64,000 nt of DNA, taken from positions 1 through 64,000 of the forward strand of contig NZ_BDAW01000028.1 in the NCBI RefSeq assembly GCF_001625085.1, read 5' to 3'. Origin of the DNA: Nocardia acidivorans NBRC 108247. GTDB lineage: Bacteria > Actinomycetota > Actinomycetes > Mycobacteriales > Mycobacteriaceae. This document shows positions 62,241-64,000 of this stretch, one piece after another; position 1 is the stretch's first letter; every line of letters begins with the position of its first letter. A program made the translations under genes and the position numbers. The notes under the pieces are model-generated. The model searched no databases and was not told the DNA's origin. It was given only the letters and a program-made list of their open reading frames with translations.

Positions 62241-63749
62241 CTATTCCGTGCGGGCGGCTGCGGTTCCGGCGCGGCGGCCGAAGAAGGTGCCGTCGCCGAG
62301 GGAGGTACCGGAGATATAGCCGAAGCCGTGCAGGCCGTTGGCCGCGCGGCCCGCGGCGAAGAGCCCGGGGATGCGATCGCCATTGAGGTCCAGGACATGG
62401 CCGTCGAGATCGGTGTGCAGGCCGCCGAGGGTGAAGACCGAGGCTCCGGTGCCGCGACGGTCGCCCGCTTCGGCCGGGGGACGGATACCCGCTTTCACAT
62501 CGATGGCGGCCAGCGGCGGGGTGAGCGGGCGGAGCCAGCGCGGGTTCTTGTGCAGATCGAGATCCGCTCCGCTCGCGGCGAATTCGTTGTAGCGGGCAAT
62601 GGTGGCCGTCAATGATCCGGTCGGCAGGCCGGTCGATTGCTCCAGTTCTTCGGGGGTTTCGGCGACATGGGTGGGTTGCACGCCCCAGCGCTGGGGTGCG
62701 GGAACCTCTTCGAAACCTTCCTCGTCGACGATGACCCAGACCGCGGTGTCACCCCCGGCCCAACTGCCGCCCATATTGTTTCGATACAGCGCGGCCTGGC
62801 CGATGCGCCCCGGATAGGTGTCCTCATTGATGAAACGCTGACCGCGCGCGTTCACCACCATGCCGCGCGCGGCCAGCCCGGGAATCAATGACATACCCAC
62901 TTGACCGGAGGACATATGCCGCACGGCCGCACCCAGCGCCTGCGCCATCCGAATCCCACTGCCGTCATCGGTTCCGGCGCTGACCTTGGTGTGCCCCAAC
63001 AGTTCCGGGGCGTGCGCGGCCAGCATATCGTCATTGTCGACGAATCCGCCGGTGGTGAGAATGACGCCGCGATGAGCGCGAATGGTGATCTCGGTGCCGT
63101 ACCGCCGCGCGACCACACCGGCGACCACACCGTCCTCGTCCACGATCAGCGTGATCGCCTGGGTGTCGAACAGTGTTGTCGCACCGGCTGATTCGGCCGC
63201 AGCCGCCAGGCACTCCATGAGCAGCTTCCCACCGAAGTCATTGGCGGTGGGCCGATGCCCGCGCGGCGCGGGTTGCGCCGATTCGGTGAAGGGCCAACTG
63301 TTCTCGCCCAACCACATGAGCCCGTCATCGGTGGGCGGCACCCAGGTGGGCGCATCCCACATGGTCGGCTTGAACGGCACACCCCGATCCACCAGCCACT
63401 GGAAATGCTCGACACTGCCCGCGCTGTACTCGTCGATCTTGGCGAGATCCGCGCCCGCGCCCATGGCGGCCTTCAGGAACGCGGCCATGGCCTCGGGTGT
63501 GTCGTCGTATCCGCAGGCGATCTGAATGGGCGTTCCACCGCCGAGATAGATCTCGCCGCCGGACATGGCCGAGGCCCCGCCCGCCCCGCCGGAGCGGTCG
63601 ATGATGAGCACCCGCGCCTCGGTGCGCGCGGCCTCGAACGCCGCCGCGGCGCCGGCCGCCCCGTAGCCGACGATCAGTACATCGGTCTCGAAGTCGTAGT
63701 GGCTCACCTCGACGGCCGCCCGGGGCGTCACCGAATTCCGCGCTGTCAT
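62241..63749 (-). CDS. KstD/fumarate reductase-family FAD dehydrogenase
   Basis: About 502 residues. FAD-binding VLIVGYGAAGAAAAFEAARTEARVLIIDR near the start, SGGEIYLGGGT, substrate-dehydrogenation domain in the middle, and C-terminal GLHGFGYISGTSLGDGTFFGR typical of 3-ketosteroid dehydrogenases of the delta-1 or delta-4(5-alpha) type. It would introduce a double bond in a 3-ketosteroid. Start uncertain: ATG 63749 (MTARNSV) is used, a GTG at 63803 would add 18 residues. It stands alone, without ksh genes adjacent. Confidence 0.78.
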   Translation of the reverse strand: MTARNSVTPRAAVEVSHYDFETDVLIVGYGAAGAAAAFEAARTEARVLIIDRSGGAGGASAMSGGEIYLGGGTPIQIACGYDDTPEAMAAFLKAAMGAGADLAKIDEYSAGSVEHFQWLVDRGVPFKPTMWDAPTWVPPTDDGLMWLGENSWPFTESAQPAPRGHRPTANDFGGKLLMECLAAAAESAGATTLFDTQAITLIVDEDGVVAGVVARRYGTEITIRAHRGVILTTGGFVDNDDMLAAHAPELLGHTKVSAGTDDGSGIRMAQALGAAVRHMSSGQVGMSLIPGLAARGMVVNARGQRFINEDTYPGRIGQAALYRNNMGGSWAGGDTAVWVIVDEEGFEEVPAPQRWGVQPTHVAETPEELEQSTGLPTGSLTATIARYNEFAASGADLDLHKNPRWLRPLTPPLAAIDVKAGIRPPAEAGDRRGTGASVFTLGGLHTDLDGHVLDLNGDRIPGLFAAGRAANGLHGFGYISGTSLGDGTFFGRRAGTAAARTE

Positions 63750-63918
63750 GTCCTGCACGGTGCCCGCTCGGAGCCGTCGGACATAGCGCCCCATCTTGCT
63801 CACCGACTCTCAGATCCCGATGACCGGGACTGTGACCAGTACTGGAGCAGCGCACTGGGGATGGTGTGTGAACGGCGTCACTGTGGTTGGGGGCGTCGCA
63901 CGAGTTGGAGGAGAGTCA

Positions 63919-64000
63919 ATGCGGATTCTGGTCACCGGAGTCACCGAGCTGAGCGGTCGTTCCGTGGCGCGCATGCTGCTCGCGGCCGGGCACGAGGTCG
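63919..64000 (+). CDS. NAD(P)-dependent epimerase/dehydratase-like protein (partial)
   Basis: Only the first 27 codons lie in the window: MRILVTGVTELSGRSVARML then LAAGHEV. The Rossmann opening VTGVTELSGRSVA fits the extended short-chain dehydrogenase/epimerase group, with the usual TGxxGxxG slightly altered. GGAGGAG lies 5 bases before the ATG. The gene runs off the right edge. Confidence 0.75.
   Translation, partial: MRILVTGVTELSGRSVARMLLAAGHEV

Overview
The window is high-G+C actinobacterial DNA, most likely Nocardia or a close mycolic-acid-producing relative. This rests on three things. First, a block from about 7.3 to 20.5 kb keeps the gene order of the Mycobacterium tuberculosis Rv2409c-Rv2421c region: transglutaminase, alpha-E and ATP-grasp genes, rpsT, holA, comEC, comEA, degV, octT, gpgP, rsfS, nadD. 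Second, octT and gpgP belong to methylglucose lipopolysaccharide synthesis. Third, there is a set of steroid-ring catabolism genes. GTG and TTG starts and ATGA/GTGA stop-start overlaps are common. No rRNA, tRNA or CRISPR array was seen.

Layout. 0.1-6.3 kb: a PemK-like protein, then two tandem copies of a module made of a transmembrane Ser/Thr kinase and a cell-envelope lipoprotein-like partner. 6.5-20.8 kb: aquaporin, the transglutaminase/alpha-E/ATP-grasp operon, rpsT, an LGFP-repeat secreted protein, and the conserved holA-to-nadD block on the minus strand. 20.6-22.7 kb: two small genes divergent from an XRE/TPR-type regulator. 23.0-26.6 kb: a TOBE-domain regulator and the molybdate transporter modABC. 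26.6-28.5 kb: a lower-G+C island with an IstB remnant, a hypothetical gene and a possible IS end. 28.5-32.5 kb: MmcQ-like, VWA/MoxR pair, proA. 32.7-39.7 kb: MFS exporter, ribokinase, a TetR-controlled ene-reductase fusion, a MarR-controlled DinB-like gene, a methyltransferase.

39.8-49.9 kb is a steroid-type catabolic region: Zn-alcohol dehydrogenase, luciferase-like monooxygenase, HsaC-type extradiol dioxygenase, KshB, a small cysteine protein, KshA and an HsaB-type flavin reductase, all on the minus strand and divergent from an IclR regulator, followed by a PadR regulator and an MFS transporter. An extra ribBA follows. After some unrelated genes, HsaD- and HsaA-type genes (56.5-58.5 kb) and a KstD-family flavoprotein (62.2-63.7 kb) complete most of a 9,10-seco steroid ring-opening pathway: KstD and KshAB open ring B, HsaAB hydroxylate ring A, HsaC cleaves it and HsaD hydrolyses the product. 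The real substrate of this paralogous set cannot be told from sequence.

The most unusual signal is structural. Two operons (alpha-E/transglutaminase and modA/modB) are each interrupted by an in-frame tandem repeat array, of 75-bp and 99-bp units. In each case the array is an open frame whose start overlaps the upstream stop codon and whose stop overlaps the downstream start codon. This is the architecture of mycobacterial MIRUs, but with different sequences.
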